A program made the position numbers and the translations under genes. Positions 28,338-38,121 of a stretch of 64,000 nucleotides of DNA are shown one piece after another (position 1 is the stretch's first letter; each line of letters starts with the position of its first letter). The DNA comes from Bryocella elongata. Its GTDB lineage: Bacteria > Acidobacteriota > Terriglobia > Terriglobales > Acidobacteriaceae. Location of the stretch: positions 62,001-126,000 of the forward strand of contig NZ_FNVA01000009.1 in assembly GCF_900108185.1 (NCBI RefSeq), written 5' to 3'. Under the pieces are notes generated by a model, which was given only the letters and a program-made list of their open reading frames with translations, ran no database searches and was not told the DNA's origin.

Positions 28338-28470
28338 ATACTTACTCTCGAGCGCGAAGTCCGTCTTTGATAGAGTGCGCCCGTCCGTTGCAGCGTCATC
28401 GTACGGATGTGGCGCACCGATTCGGACCATCCAGGTCGTCTTCCAGAGCCGCAGCGACACACTGCTGCCC

Positions 28471-28665
28471 GACGATCACGGAGACCAGATCTTTCTCATC
28501 ACCGACGACATTGCCGAACGTGTCCGAACGATCGGGGGAACAACGATTCGGTCGATAGGGCATATGCTCGCCTGTAACGCATTCCCGATAACGATGCTGA
28601 CTTCGTTACTCCAGCCGATATGCTGAGCGAGCTGCACGAAAATGAAAGCGCTGATCTTGAGAACC
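28471..28665 (+). pseudogene. Fragment of a Dps/ferritin-like protein gene
   Basis: One frame reads DDHGDQIFLITDDIAERVRT then IGGTTIRSIGH (28471-28563), the helix typical of Dps proteins. After a frameshift the match continues ARL, stop (TAA in the place of a Gln codon), RIPDNDADFVTPADMLSELH, ENESADLENL. Both lesions and the lack of the N-terminal half show a dead gene. Intact Dps proteins bind iron and DNA in stationary phase. The interval 28666-28979 holds no further gene that I can recognise. Confidence 0.7.
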
Positions 28666-28979
28666 TCCCATACACTTTTACCTCCCGTTGCTGCTCGCAA
28701 TGCTGGGTGGACCGGTCAGGCGATTCCATTGCCAAGTTCGTTCACTGCATATATGCGTAGCACGGAAGCGGGCAACGCAGGAAGTGTCGCAGTAGAGTTG
28801 CCCCTCATCCCCAAGGCACGTTGGATGAATTCATAAGATCAATTCTATTTAGTGCAAGGGGCTATTTCATCACCAAAACCAGTCCGCTTTCGATCGTTCT
28901 CCTACTACATGTTTGCGTAGTCACACACGATGGACGCTTGTAACCCAAGCCGGAACGGCGCGTTCTCATTCTCTAAGAT

Positions 28980-31900
28980 TTAGCGATCGTCGATGCTAGA
29001 GAATCCTCCAAGTCGCAAGGCTTCCGCTTTGAGTCTCTCGAACACGGTCGGCCGTGTTTTGCGATAGACGATGTTCCCCGGAACGATGAGCGTCACCTCT
29101 GTTCCGGCATTTGCGGAGCTCATAATAGAGAGTTTGCTTCGGATGCGCGCGGCTCGCTCGCGCATACCCTGCAATCCAAAGTGTCCGGTCTTTCCATCGT
29201 CCGATATAGATGGGTCAATGCCTACGCCGTTGTCCTTGACGCGGAGGGACAGATCGTTCGCATAGCGAAGATCGATCTCCAACCGGCTGGCACGCGAATG
29301 CATTGCGGCATTTCTGATGGCTTCGTAGCCGACGCGGTACACTTCATCGCGCACGATCGGATGCAGGTCTCTGGCGTCGCCGATCACAGAGAATGCAACT
29401 GTCATTGAGGCGGGAAGATGATGATCCTCAGTCGCCCTCTGCAACGATTCTGAGAGACGGTTTTTCTCTATGGTCGACACGCGTAAGGACTGCAAGGCTG
29501 CTCGTCCTTCGTCGACGGCTTGTGCAAGCCATGTTGAGAGCTTCTCCAGTGCATTGCGCATGCGCTTCTCATCAGAGCCAGCATCCAGCGCGTCGTCAGC
29601 AACCATTTTGCTGCCTTGAACGGTCTGGAGAAATGTGTCATGCAGTTCCCGAGCGAGACGAGTCCTCTCCGCGAGGCGCTCGTCGAACTGAGCAGAGATG
29701 GAACTCGCGACCTGTCGTAGCCGAAGCCGGTAAAGGCCCCACACAAGGAGTAGAGCGCTCGCAGCACAAAACGCTAGAAACCAATTCGTCTGGTACCAGC
29801 CAGGGGCGATGCTGAAATTGAGGGTGGCGCCTGCCTCGTTCCAAACCCCATCGTTATTGCACGCGATTACATGGAAGGCGTACTTGCCAGGGTGGAGATC
29901 ATTGTAGAAGGCTTGGCGCCTCGTCCCCACATCCTGCCAGTCGGTATCATGTCCTTCCAACTTGTAACGGAAACGCACTTTCTGCGGGATCACAAAGCTC
30001 AATGCCGTGTAGTCGATCTCGAAATCTCGCGTGAGAGGTGGAAGACGAAGTCCCTCTTGCGGTAAGTAGCTCTTTCGATCGACGATCACGCCTTCAACAT
30101 GGACCGGCGGAGGCAGAACGTTCTCGTACAGGTGATGCGGGTCGATCATTTGGAGGACGATACCGTTCGCGAACCATAGACGTCCATCCGGAGTTCTTGC
30201 GACTTTCTGGAAAGGCGCCCACCCCGGTTGAACGCCATCAAACTGATCAAAGACCCTCAGCTTCAACACGCTATCGGGCTGCTCCCACCACTTTTGCATC
30301 TCGGTGTTTTCAATCTCAATGAGCCCGCATTGCGTATAGAGCCATAAAGCGCCGGCGTCGTCGGGGATCATAGAGAAGATACTGTTGCAGGGAAGACCGT
30401 TGCGAGTGGTCAGCGTCTGCGTCTTGCCCTGTTTCCACCCGATGAGCCCAAACGCCGTGGCGCCCTGCACGGAGCCATCGGACTTGACGAGGAGATGCTC
30501 CACCTGGGAGTCCTGGGCGTGCTTGAATGCAATTACCTCTGCATGGCCGTTCCGATGACGCACGAAATCGCCATTTCTCGTGCCGAGCCAGATACCACCC
30601 GCGGGATCGGCGGCAACCTGGCGGGCCGCAGGCATGCCAGGAGCAGGAAATTGCTCCTGCACCTTCAAGTCATGAATACGAATGAGTGTTCGAGGTGGCC
30701 CGATGGTCTCGAGCCAGATATTGTTGTCAGAGTCTTCGGCCATCCCCACAATGACGCCGAACGGACTTCCATCCGGCTTCTTGATCCAACGGAATCGCCC
30801 ATTCCTGTATACCGTCAAGGTGCTGTCAATGCCGACCCATAACTGGCCCTCATGATCTTCAAGCAGCGAAGTAACTTGATTTCCCGGCAGACCCTTCCCT
30901 GCCTGTATGGAGGTCACCTTGCCGTCCCGGAGTGCGTCGAGAGACTCCGCCCCGCCGATCCATAGAGTGCCATCCCGAGCGGCAAGGACGGCATCGACTT
31001 CTTCTGTACCAAGTCCTTCGCGGGTTGAAAGTGTGGCAACCTGAAGGTTGCTAAACTTGTCCACTCCTCTGGATGTGACGGCCCAGATATTCCCTTCATG
31101 GTCCTCCCAGAATCGGAGCACCGAGTTGCTTGAGAGCCCGTCTGCAACCTGAAAATGATCCACTCTGTGCCCAAAAATGCGATAAAGTCCCCGCTTAAGT
31201 GTCCCGACCCAGAGAGCATTATGGCTGTCCATGAACAGCGTCTCGATTTCCAGGTTGCGCCCATCCAATTCGGGTGCGATAAATGGCTTCCATACACTTT
31301 TGACGAAATGCTGTAACCCCATGCCTGGACCACCCAATGCCATGCCAGCCCACATGGAGCCGTCGACATCGGGGGCAAGACCAGTCACGCCTTGCATGCC
31401 CTCATTGGATTTCAGGCCTATGGGACCGTATGAGTCGGAAGACCCCGGTTTCCACCGGACAAGAGCCGTATCGCCGCCGATCCAGAGATTGCCCAGCGAA
31501 TCCACATCCAACGATTCGGCGAAGTCGAAGTTTGGAACCCCCTCGGTCTTCCCATAACACTGGGTGCTTGTCCCAGTCACATGGCAAAGCGGGCCGGAGC
31601 CATCGAGAGCTCCCAAATGCGTGAACCACACTGTTCCATCATGATCCTCAACAATCGACGTGATGACTCCCATTGCGCTTGCGTAATTGATCAGATGCTC
31701 GTTTATCCAATGACTCAGACCATCGCGCGTTCCAATCCACAGGCTTCCATCGCGCGCGCCCAGGAGAGAATCGATGTCGAGAGACGGCAATGGCATCCCA
31801 TTTGGTGAGGTCCAAGGAACAAACCGAACACCATCGAAGCGCAGCAGCCCGGCCTTCGTCCCTATCCATAGATAACCATTTGTGGTCTGAGCGATCGCTG

Positions 31901-32048
31901 ACGGCGTGCCCATGAAGACCCCATCCTGGATCCTCCAAACGCTGTGTGCATATTGAGAGATGCTCCTGTTCGGATCGACCGCCAGGAGTGGAGACGCTCC
32001 GAGGACCAAGAGAAGAATGCACAGCGAAAGTGCCCGTTGAATTCTCAC
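28980..32048 (-). CDS. Reg_prop/Y_Y_Y two-component sensor histidine kinase (copy 2)
   Basis: 1022 aa, same architecture as the kinase at 22668. Signal peptide 1-23 (ALSLCILLLVLGASPLLA). Reg_prop repeats include NGYLWIGTKAGLLRFDG, DGSLWIGTRDGLSHW and EGNIWAVTSRGVDKF. The Y_Y_Y domain reads RDFEIDYTALSFVIPQKVRF and GKYAFHVIACNNDGVWN. A membrane helix (FLAFCAASALLLVWGLYRL) precedes HisKA_3 with His803 in RLARELHDTFLQTVQG and the ATPase domain with NAAMHSRASRLEID and DNGVGIDPS. The start is GTG 32048, with GAGGTC eight bases upstream; an overlapping ATG is out of frame. It stands 234 bp downstream of its response regulator on the same strand, unlike copy 1, whose genes overlap in the reverse order. 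Confidence 0.9.
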   Translation of the reverse strand: MRIQRALSLCILLLVLGASPLLAVDPNRSISQYAHSVWRIQDGVFMGTPSAIAQTTNGYLWIGTKAGLLRFDGVRFVPWTSPNGMPLPSLDIDSLLGARDGSLWIGTRDGLSHWINEHLINYASAMGVITSIVEDHDGTVWFTHLGALDGSGPLCHVTGTSTQCYGKTEGVPNFDFAESLDVDSLGNLWIGGDTALVRWKPGSSDSYGPIGLKSNEGMQGVTGLAPDVDGSMWAGMALGGPGMGLQHFVKSVWKPFIAPELDGRNLEIETLFMDSHNALWVGTLKRGLYRIFGHRVDHFQVADGLSSNSVLRFWEDHEGNIWAVTSRGVDKFSNLQVATLSTREGLGTEEVDAVLAARDGTLWIGGAESLDALRDGKVTSIQAGKGLPGNQVTSLLEDHEGQLWVGIDSTLTVYRNGRFRWIKKPDGSPFGVIVGMAEDSDNNIWLETIGPPRTLIRIHDLKVQEQFPAPGMPAARQVAADPAGGIWLGTRNGDFVRHRNGHAEVIAFKHAQDSQVEHLLVKSDGSVQGATAFGLIGWKQGKTQTLTTRNGLPCNSIFSMIPDDAGALWLYTQCGLIEIENTEMQKWWEQPDSVLKLRVFDQFDGVQPGWAPFQKVARTPDGRLWFANGIVLQMIDPHHLYENVLPPPVHVEGVIVDRKSYLPQEGLRLPPLTRDFEIDYTALSFVIPQKVRFRYKLEGHDTDWQDVGTRRQAFYNDLHPGKYAFHVIACNNDGVWNEAGATLNFSIAPGWYQTNWFLAFCAASALLLVWGLYRLRLRQVASSISAQFDERLAERTRLARELHDTFLQTVQGSKMVADDALDAGSDEKRMRNALEKLSTWLAQAVDEGRAALQSLRVSTIEKNRLSESLQRATEDHHLPASMTVAFSVIGDARDLHPIVRDEVYRVGYEAIRNAAMHSRASRLEIDLRYANDLSLRVKDNGVGIDPSISDDGKTGHFGLQGMRERAARIRSKLSIMSSANAGTEVTLIVPGNIVYRKTRPTVFERLKAEALRLGGFSSIDDR

Positions 32049-32282
32049 ATTCTTGACCTCTGCAACAAAATTAGCGTGACGGCATTCATCTCTGTCTCCT
32101 ACTGCCGCCTTTCGCGGACGAACATGGATCAGCCTCTGAGGCTAGCAAGCCTGCGGTCCGTTGACGGTATATGTCCTCATCCGTTGATGCAGCGCCACTA
32201 ACGCTACAGGCTTCTGGTCTTCTACGTCAGGTGAGAATCTGCAGTTGCTATCCTGAAGTTTTCTACAGGTCAAATGTGAGGG

Positions 32283-32912
32283 TCAGACCTGAAGCAGGCC
32301 GCGCCTGATGGCTATTGTCACAGCGTGGGTCCGGTCATTCGCCCCCAACTTGTCCACCAGGTTCTTGATGTGGAAGTTAACCGTGGTCTCCGCAATCGAG
32401 AGGTCGTTGGCAATTTGCTTGTTGCGATAGCCGTCGCGAATGAGTCGCAGGACGTCCAATTCCCGGCCGGTAAGATCCTCGTCACACAGGTGCTCTGCAA
32501 GGCGGGCTGCTACTTCGGAAGCGATATGCCGTCTACCGGCGTGGACTGACCGAATTACATCCAGCATTTCCGCCTTCGGCATGCTCTTGAGGATGTAGCC
32601 GGAAGCGCCGCCTCGCAAGGCTCTTTGTATATCCCGACCGCTGTCTGAGGTGGTGAGCATGATGATACGAGCGTCCTTGAATTCGCCGAGAATCGCAATC
32701 AGCGCATCCGTACCATCGCTTCCCGGGAGTCGTAGATCCATCAGAGTGATGTCAGGCCGATGTTGTCGAAAGAGCGTAATCGCCTCTGCTGCATTGCTCG
32801 CCTGGGCGACCAAAAGCATATCCGGCTGCGATCCAATAATGGTGCTCAGGCCCTCCCGAAAAACAGGATGGTCTTCAACACTCAGGATGCAAATTGGCTT
32901 TGTCTGAACCAT
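32283..32912 (-). CDS. NarL/FixJ-family response regulator (partner of copy 2 kinase)
   Basis: 209 aa from ATG 32912 (AGGAC seven bases upstream); the longer open frame back to 33092 adds 60 residues that do not resemble the family. The receiver domain shows [13 protein letters not shown], phosphoacceptor D59 in [13 protein letters not shown] and K109 in GYILKSM. The LuxR HTH reads [20 protein letters not shown], then [20 protein letters not shown]. It precedes the kinase gene; the 234-bp gap (32049-32282) has no gene and may hold a separate kinase promoter. The upstream 32913-33219 divergent region probably carries promoters for it and for the CPBP gene. Confidence 0.9.
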   Translation of the reverse strand: MVQTKPICILSVEDHPVFREGLSTIIGSQPDMLLVAQASNAAEAITLFRQHRPDITLMDLRLPGSDGTDALIAILGEFKDARIIMLTTSDSGRDIQRALRGGASGYILKSMPKAEMLDVIRSVHAGRRHIASEVAARLAEHLCDEDLTGRELDVLRLIRDGYRNKQIANDLSIAETTVNFHIKNLVDKLGANDRTHAVTIAIRRGLLQV

Positions 32913-33219
32913 ATGAATGTCCTGTCTGAAGTCGAGGGTCAGCAATGCAGGCTGTGCCAAAACAGCATACAACGACGGCCGCGTCGCAGGACGTTCCCCA
33001 TTCCGTGCGGATGCGGTCTTTTCCTGCGTCCTATTCCACGGAATTTCGAATCCTGTTCCCATTGACTTCGTCTTTGCAGGATGCTGATTCACCTGAAGAA
33101 AAATTCAGGTGGAAATCCGTCGTTTCTGGTGTGGCAAACGGCGCTGTGGTCCGGCTAGTTTTGGGGTTATTACCCGCACGGCGAGCGGACGCAATGAGGT
33201 GTTGGCAAAGAGGATGCCC

Positions 33220-33981
33220 ATGAATCCCATAATCGATCCAGCCTACCGGTCCTCCCGAATCTTTTCCTCCTTGGGTGCGGCTACGTTGCTCATATGCCTG
33301 TACATTTTGAGCGTAAGCAGGGCGCTCACTCTCATCACGTCTCATCTGCCATCCTCCTGGCTCCGCAGTTCCTGGCGGCAGGGCTACGTCTCGCACGTCG
33401 TCCTGCTCTTGGTTGCTCTGGCTTTTATGGCTATTCTCAAGCCGTACTTTGGCGGCAGCTTTGGGCTTCGTGTTCCTCAGCCAGGACGCTCATTTATCTG
33501 GCCTGCTCTGTGGATCGGCGCTTCTTTTGGGATGCTGATGCTTTGCGTGGACTATTATTCGAACCTCATCCACAGAACGGCCCCGCCGGGCCCCTTTGCC
33601 ATCAATCCAGGCAACGTCATCCCATGGCTTCTGATGCAGGGCCTCGTTGTCGGTATTACTGAAGAAGCAGTCTTTCGCGGCCTATTCCTGGGATATCTCC
33701 TAAGCCGTGTGTCGTACCGAATACGGTTCGGCGGGTTTCAGGTCTCAGTCGCAGGGATTCTAATAGCAGTAGTCTTTTCCCTCGCGCACGCCGGAGCTTT
33801 CTGGCATACTTCGCTCTTCGCAGCCATAGGACAGCAAATCTATGCAATTGCGATAGGAATCTTCTGTGCCTACTTATTCGAACAATCCGATAGCCTCTTA
33901 GCCCCCGCTATCGCTCATAGTGCGGGCGACTTTGTCGAGTGGAGCTGCTGCTTTGCCATGACCGCACTCTGGCACAAATGA
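33220..33981 (+). CDS. CPBP-family intramembrane metalloprotease
   Basis: 253 aa from ATG 33220, chosen because AAAGAGG lies at the right distance; an in-frame ATG at 33214 overlaps that site. Six or more membrane segments. Family motifs: GITEEAVFRGLFLG (EExxxR), SLAHAGAFWHTSLFA (His of motif 2) and LAPAIAHSAGDFVEW (motif 3, HxxxD/N). CPBP (Abi/Rce1-like) proteins are membrane glutamic-type proteases, linked in other bacteria to prenyl-protein processing or peptide immunity. Substrate here unknown. It heads a rightward series of small accessory genes. Confidence 0.85.
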   Translation: MNPIIDPAYRSSRIFSSLGAATLLICLYILSVSRALTLITSHLPSSWLRSSWRQGYVSHVVLLLVALAFMAILKPYFGGSFGLRVPQPGRSFIWPALWIGASFGMLMLCVDYYSNLIHRTAPPGPFAINPGNVIPWLLMQGLVVGITEEAVFRGLFLGYLLSRVSYRIRFGGFQVSVAGILIAVVFSLAHAGAFWHTSLFAAIGQQIYAIAIGIFCAYLFEQSDSLLAPAIAHSAGDFVEWSCCFAMTALWHK

Positions 33982-34054
33982 GTAGGCCGAGCATATCCAC
34001 ACAGTAGATGGCTGAGAAACCCAAGGCCATTCACGAACAACAAAAGGAGACACC

Positions 34055-34579
34055 ATGAACGCCACGGAAACGGGAAATGTAAATTCAATCGTTCGAATTC
34101 ACGACGAACCTACATTCGCTGTGGTCGGCACTCTGCTCCAATTCATCTCCACGCCGGAGCAATCCCGCGCAAACCTGAGTGTCATGCGCGGTTGGGTCCC
34201 TGCGAAGACCGTCATCCCTTTACACAGCCACGCGGACCCGGAAGTCTTCTACGTGACGGAAGGGTCCATGGAGGTTTTTCAGGACGATGCACGATCAGCC
34301 AAGTGGCAGGTTGCGACAGCTGGGGATGTCGTAACCATAGCTGGTGGAGTAAAGCACGCGCTTCGCAATTCAGGATCTCTCGATGTCGCGACGGTTCTAG
34401 TGAGCCAGGAACAGCTTTATCGTTTCTTCCGGGAGTTGGCAGAGCCACTTGACCCCGGAGGCAGTCCGCCCGCTCCGACTCCAGAGGTGATGCAAAAGCT
34501 TTTCGATGTGGCCTCACGTTACCATTATTGGATCGGCTCGCCATCAGACAATGCGGCAATTGGAATCATTCTTGGTTGA
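34055..34579 (+). CDS. Cupin-domain protein
   Basis: 174 aa. The single cupin barrel is clear: VIPLHSHADPEVFYVTEGSM (motif 1 with the HxHxxxE metal ligands) and AGDVVTIAGGVKHALRNSG (motif 2 with His). It begins at ATG 34055 after AAAAGGAGACACC. The C-terminal helix (EVMQKLFDVASRYHYW) is like small acidobacterial and proteobacterial cupins of unknown substrate. 73 bp after the CPBP gene, same strand. No enzyme activity can be inferred. Confidence 0.82.
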   Translation: MNATETGNVNSIVRIHDEPTFAVVGTLLQFISTPEQSRANLSVMRGWVPAKTVIPLHSHADPEVFYVTEGSMEVFQDDARSAKWQVATAGDVVTIAGGVKHALRNSGSLDVATVLVSQEQLYRFFRELAEPLDPGGSPPAPTPEVMQKLFDVASRYHYWIGSPSDNAAIGIILG

Positions 34580-34933
34580 GCCTGCACGGAGGATACCCCG
34601 CCTTGCTGACCGGGATCACCTTATCGCCCCAACCTTCCAGGCTTCGCAAAGGGACATTCCACTGAAGAGGTGGGAAAGATGCATCAGGCTTGGTGTAAAT
34701 CGGTTTAGTTGCAAATAGCCCTTTGGTCAAGGCCATACACGGACGTCGCACAAGCGCCAAATGAATGGTGATGGGATCACGCGGCGACTGTCCTCCATAG
34801 CAGAGACGGCTTAGGACTGTAGAAAAATGAAGCGAAAGAACTAAGCGATTTGAGGTGGCAGCAATTTCTTATTCAACTCACCTTCTAGCTGTGGGTGAAA
34901 CACAGTTTGCACATCATAACAAGGAGAGGCCTC
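34580..34933. other. 354-bp intergenic stretch, no recognisable gene
   Basis: Contains only a short minus-strand open frame (34566-34760) that overlaps the cupin stop and resembles no family that I know. It precedes the ribosome binding site of the DsrE gene. Confidence 0.4.
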
Positions 34934-35455
34934 ATGATTAAGACAGGACAACTTTGGGCTTTGGTCGTGGTCGGCGTGGCCATCAGTTCCTCTGCAATGC
35001 CGGCACAGGATAGCGCCACTGCGGAGAAAAGCCACGCACTTCACATCGATGTCCCCGTCAAAATAGAGCAAGCGAACATTGTGGTCGACATTGGCCACGC
35101 GATATTTGTAGGCGATATGCCGTTTGTTTTTGGAGACCTCGGCATCCTCGCTAAGAGTTACAGCGACGGGAGCACAAAAGGTCACCTTGTTGCTGTTCTT
35201 CACGGAGACGCTGCCTATTTCGTGCTGAATAACGATACATACAACACCAACCGTCATGTTCGAACGGGAAACCCATTTGAAAAGATCATTAGCGGATTGA
35301 TCAAGCAGGGCGTCCAAATTGAATTATGTGGTGCCACGGCACAAGCGAACCAATGGGGCAACGCAGACCTTATCTCTGGAGTAAAGGTCGATACCGATGC
35401 GATGGTCCGGGTGACGCAACTGGAGCAGGAGGGGTATACGCTGATTTACGAATAG
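34934..35455 (+). CDS. Exported DsrE/DsrF-like protein
   Basis: 173 aa from ATG 34934, after AAGGAGAGGCCTC. Signal peptide about 1-24 (LWALVVVGVAISSSAMPAQD). The DsrE-like alpha/beta domain ends in IELCGATAQANQWGNADLIS, then GVKVDTDAMVRVTQLEQEGY, the usual LCGxTAxxNxWGNADLLPGV signature with a conserved Cys. DsrE-type proteins act in sulfur transfer in some systems; this secreted subgroup has no proven role. Followed at 60 bp by the DUF302 gene. Confidence 0.82.
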   Translation: MIKTGQLWALVVVGVAISSSAMPAQDSATAEKSHALHIDVPVKIEQANIVVDIGHAIFVGDMPFVFGDLGILAKSYSDGSTKGHLVAVLHGDAAYFVLNNDTYNTNRHVRTGNPFEKIISGLIKQGVQIELCGATAQANQWGNADLISGVKVDTDAMVRVTQLEQEGYTLIYE

Positions 35456-35515
35456 CGCAAGCAGTATCGCTTTCCAGCCATTGCCTCCGGCGGATCCGAG
35501 TAAGGGAGATATGTC

Positions 35516-36034
35516 ATGAATACTATTCACATTGCACTGTTACTTGCGGCGTCGATCTTTCCGGCGGCTACAGCAAATGGAGGTCTAATGATTGATGGAA
35601 GCAAACAGGCTGTCCCGGACATTCATAGCACACCCCTATCCGGCGTCAAAGAACGCGAGGGAATCGTAGACATACCGAGCAACCACTCAGTCGACCAGAC
35701 TGTGGACATATTAAAAAAGCTCCTGGACGCCAGGGCGATCACGCTTTTTGCCTTGATCGACCACAGCGGAGAAGCAGAAAAAGTTGGCATGAAGATGCCT
35801 CCCACCAAACTGCTGATCTTTGGAAACCCCAAAGGCGGCACACCACTGATGCTTGCTGCCCCCAGCATTGCCATTGACCTCCCTCTAAAGATCCTTGTGT
35901 GGCAAGACAGCAACGGAAAAGTCTGGGTTTCTTACAATAGCCCCCAGTACTTGAAAGAGCGGCATGGACTGCCGCAGGACTTGGCTAAAAACATTGCCGT
36001 CGTAGAGACGCTGGCGACCCAGGCCGCGCAGTAG
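35516..36034 (+). CDS. Exported DUF302-domain protein
   Basis: 172 aa with a signal peptide (IHIALLLAASIFPAATANG). The domain shows FALIDHSGEAEKVGMKMPPT, KLLIFGNPKGGTPLMLAAPS and LPLKILVWQDSNGKVWVSYN, the DUF302 pattern. ATG 35516 follows AAGGGAGATATGTC. DUF302 proteins are small homodimeric proteins of unknown function, found often near DsrE, cupin and redox genes as here. In the same direction and probably in the same transcript as the DsrE gene. Confidence 0.85.
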   Translation: MNTIHIALLLAASIFPAATANGGLMIDGSKQAVPDIHSTPLSGVKEREGIVDIPSNHSVDQTVDILKKLLDARAITLFALIDHSGEAEKVGMKMPPTKLLIFGNPKGGTPLMLAAPSIAIDLPLKILVWQDSNGKVWVSYNSPQYLKERHGLPQDLAKNIAVVETLATQAAQ

Positions 36035-36112
36035 CCGCTTGCTAGGGGCATAGAGATAATGGCGCGGCGCTGCAGGTGGAGTGTAGGAAGCGAACTGGAA
36101 TGAGAGAAAGAT

Positions 36113-37000
36113 ATGAATAAATCGACGGAAAAGCAACTGCCAAGAGTTTGGTTCATCACCGGAATCTCACGAGGTTTTGGACGGGAGCTCGCATCGGCTG
36201 CTCTCGAACAGGGAGATATCGTCATAGGAACGACACGAAAGGGGAGCCAGGATATCGATGCCTCGTCAAGCAGGCTCCATGTGTTCCAGCTGGACGTTAC
36301 GCAACATCGCGACGTTGATTCAGTGATAAGACAGGCCTGGCAGATCAACGGACGCATTGATGTGATTGTGAACAATGCCGGGTTTGGGGTTCTTGGTGCC
36401 GTAGAAGAAGTGGAGGAGAAACTCGCACGAGATGTCTTCGAAACCAACTTCTTCGGTCTGCTCAGCGTTACACAGGCGGCGTTGCCACATCTGCGCGCTC
36501 AGAGGAGCGGTCACATTATCAACATTTCTTCGATTGGAGGGATTGCAGGATCTGCTGGATATGGTCTTTACTGTGCCAGCAAATTCGCCGTCGAGGGCCT
36601 CTCGGAGTCACTCGCTTCTGAACTCAAGCCGCTTGGCCTTCACGTCACAATTGTTGAGCCAGGTTATTTCCGCACCAACTTCCTTTCAGGTGATTCTCTT
36701 CTGCGAGCGGGCCGCGCCATCGAAGCTTACGAGGAGAGCAGCGGGAAAACCCGAAAGAGTGCTGATGAACGTGACGGCCAGCAACCTGGTGATCCTGTTC
36801 TGGCGGCCAAAGCAATCATCGCAGTTACCGGGGCAGAAAATCCGCCGTTGCGCCTCGTTCTCGGCGCCGACGCGTTTGAGCGCGTTCGCGCCAAGCTCAG
36901 CCAAGTTGCAGAAGATCTCGAAGCGTGGGAGTCAACGAGCATCAATACAGCATTTCCGACCCCTCTGGCTGATACCAAGCCAAGCGCTGCTCCGGCGTGA
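36113..37000 (+). CDS. SDR-family oxidoreductase (YbbO-like)
   Basis: 295 aa classical SDR. FITGISRGFGRELA is the cofactor motif (residues 14-27), VIVNNAGFG the structural motif, NISSIGG carries the Ser and YGLYCASKFAVEG the Tyr and Lys. VEPGYFRTNFL is the post-catalytic loop. This group is often annotated as oxidoreductase or short-chain reductase acting on small carbonyls; substrate unknown. ATG 36113 has GAGAAAGAT upstream. 79 bp after the DUF302 gene, same strand. Confidence 0.88.
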   Translation: MNKSTEKQLPRVWFITGISRGFGRELASAALEQGDIVIGTTRKGSQDIDASSSRLHVFQLDVTQHRDVDSVIRQAWQINGRIDVIVNNAGFGVLGAVEEVEEKLARDVFETNFFGLLSVTQAALPHLRAQRSGHIINISSIGGIAGSAGYGLYCASKFAVEGLSESLASELKPLGLHVTIVEPGYFRTNFLSGDSLLRAGRAIEAYEESSGKTRKSADERDGQQPGDPVLAAKAIIAVTGAENPPLRLVLGADAFERVRAKLSQVAEDLEAWESTSINTAFPTPLADTKPSAAPA

Positions 37001-37098
37001 TTGCTTTCGCTTGGCATCGTCGGCGGGGCGGGATTGGACAATTTGACCAGGTAACTTGATTTTGTGCCGCGTCGGCACCATTCCAGATTGGAGAGACC

Positions 37099-38121
37099 AT
37101 GAAAGCGATCGCATTCATCCGCCCGTTACCGATAGAGGCCGAGGACTCGCTGGTGGAATTGGATCTGCCGCAACCGGATTTCGGCCCGCGGGATTTGCTG
37201 GTCAATGTCCGAGCGATTTCGGTCAATCCGGTAGATACGAAGGTGCGGGCTGCGCGGCATCAAGGCTCGGCGTCGGACAAGATGGCCAAACCTCGGGTGC
37301 TTGGCTGGGATGCTGCCGGGGTAGTGGTGGGCAAAGGCAGCGCGGTCACCGGATTTGACGTGGGCGATGAGGTCTATTACGCCGGCGCGTTGGAACGTCC
37401 CGGTTCAAACGCCGAATATCAAGCCGTGGATGAACGGCTTGTCGGACGCAAGCCGAAAACGATCGGCTTTGCCGAGGCCGCAGCACTGCCCCTGACGAGC
37501 ATTACCGCCTGGGAGCTGCTGTTCGATCGGCTCGGTATCCGTGAGGGCGAGGACGGAGAATCGTTGCTGGTCACCGGAGCCGCTGGCGGCGTGGGTTCCA
37601 TTCTCGTGCAGCTGGCGCGCCGGCTCACGGGACTGACCATCATCGCGACGGCGTCACGGCCGGAAACCGTGCGATGGGTGTCGCAGATGGGGGCCCACCA
37701 CGTGATCGACCACACCCAACCGCTAGCCCCACAGGTTAATTCACTGGGCGTCCCTCCGGTGAAATACATCGCCAGCCTCACGGCCACGGCACGGAACTTT
37801 GCGCCTTTGGTCGAGGTCTTGGCTCCGCAGGGAAAGCTCGGCCTGATTGACGACCCGGCGACGCTGGATGTGGTGCCGCTCAAGCGCAAGTCGGCGTCAC
37901 TCCATTGGGAATTCATGTTTGCACGTTCGATGTGGCAAACCATCGACATGGGCGAGCAGGGACGCCTCCTGAGCCGCATATCTGAGCTTGTCGATCGCGG
38001 AGAGCTGCGCTCGACGCAAACACAGACCTTCAGCCCCATCAATGTCGAGAACCTGAAGACGGCCCATGCTCTTGCTGAGAGCGGTAAAGCAATCGGCAAA
38101 GTGACGTTGAGCGGATTCTGA
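37099..38121 (+). CDS. Zinc-type alcohol dehydrogenase-like / quinone oxidoreductase
   Basis: 340 aa medium-chain dehydrogenase. Start MKAIAFIRPLPIEAEDSLVE; GroES-like part with ISVNPVDTKVRA and VLGWDAAGVVVGKGSAVTGF; Rossmann motif VTGAAGGVGSILVQLARRL at about residues 155-173; MGAHHVIDHTQPL typical of the zinc-type ADH-like subfamily. The catalytic zinc Cys is not present in the VNPVD loop (Asp instead), so the enzyme is probably a zinc-independent NADPH-quinone or enone reductase. ATG 37099 follows TTGGAGAGACC. It is the last intact gene before the right integrase remnant. GC-rich, unlike the SDR at 19679. Confidence 0.88.
   Translation: MKAIAFIRPLPIEAEDSLVELDLPQPDFGPRDLLVNVRAISVNPVDTKVRAARHQGSASDKMAKPRVLGWDAAGVVVGKGSAVTGFDVGDEVYYAGALERPGSNAEYQAVDERLVGRKPKTIGFAEAAALPLTSITAWELLFDRLGIREGEDGESLLVTGAAGGVGSILVQLARRLTGLTIIATASRPETVRWVSQMGAHHVIDHTQPLAPQVNSLGVPPVKYIASLTATARNFAPLVEVLAPQGKLGLIDDPATLDVVPLKRKSASLHWEFMFARSMWQTIDMGEQGRLLSRISELVDRGELRSTQTQTFSPINVENLKTAHALAESGKAIGKVTLSGF

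Noticed and set aside
28022-28558. 178-residue open frame across the hydrolase and Dps relics
   Set aside because: It is in a different frame from both recognisable relics and has random composition.
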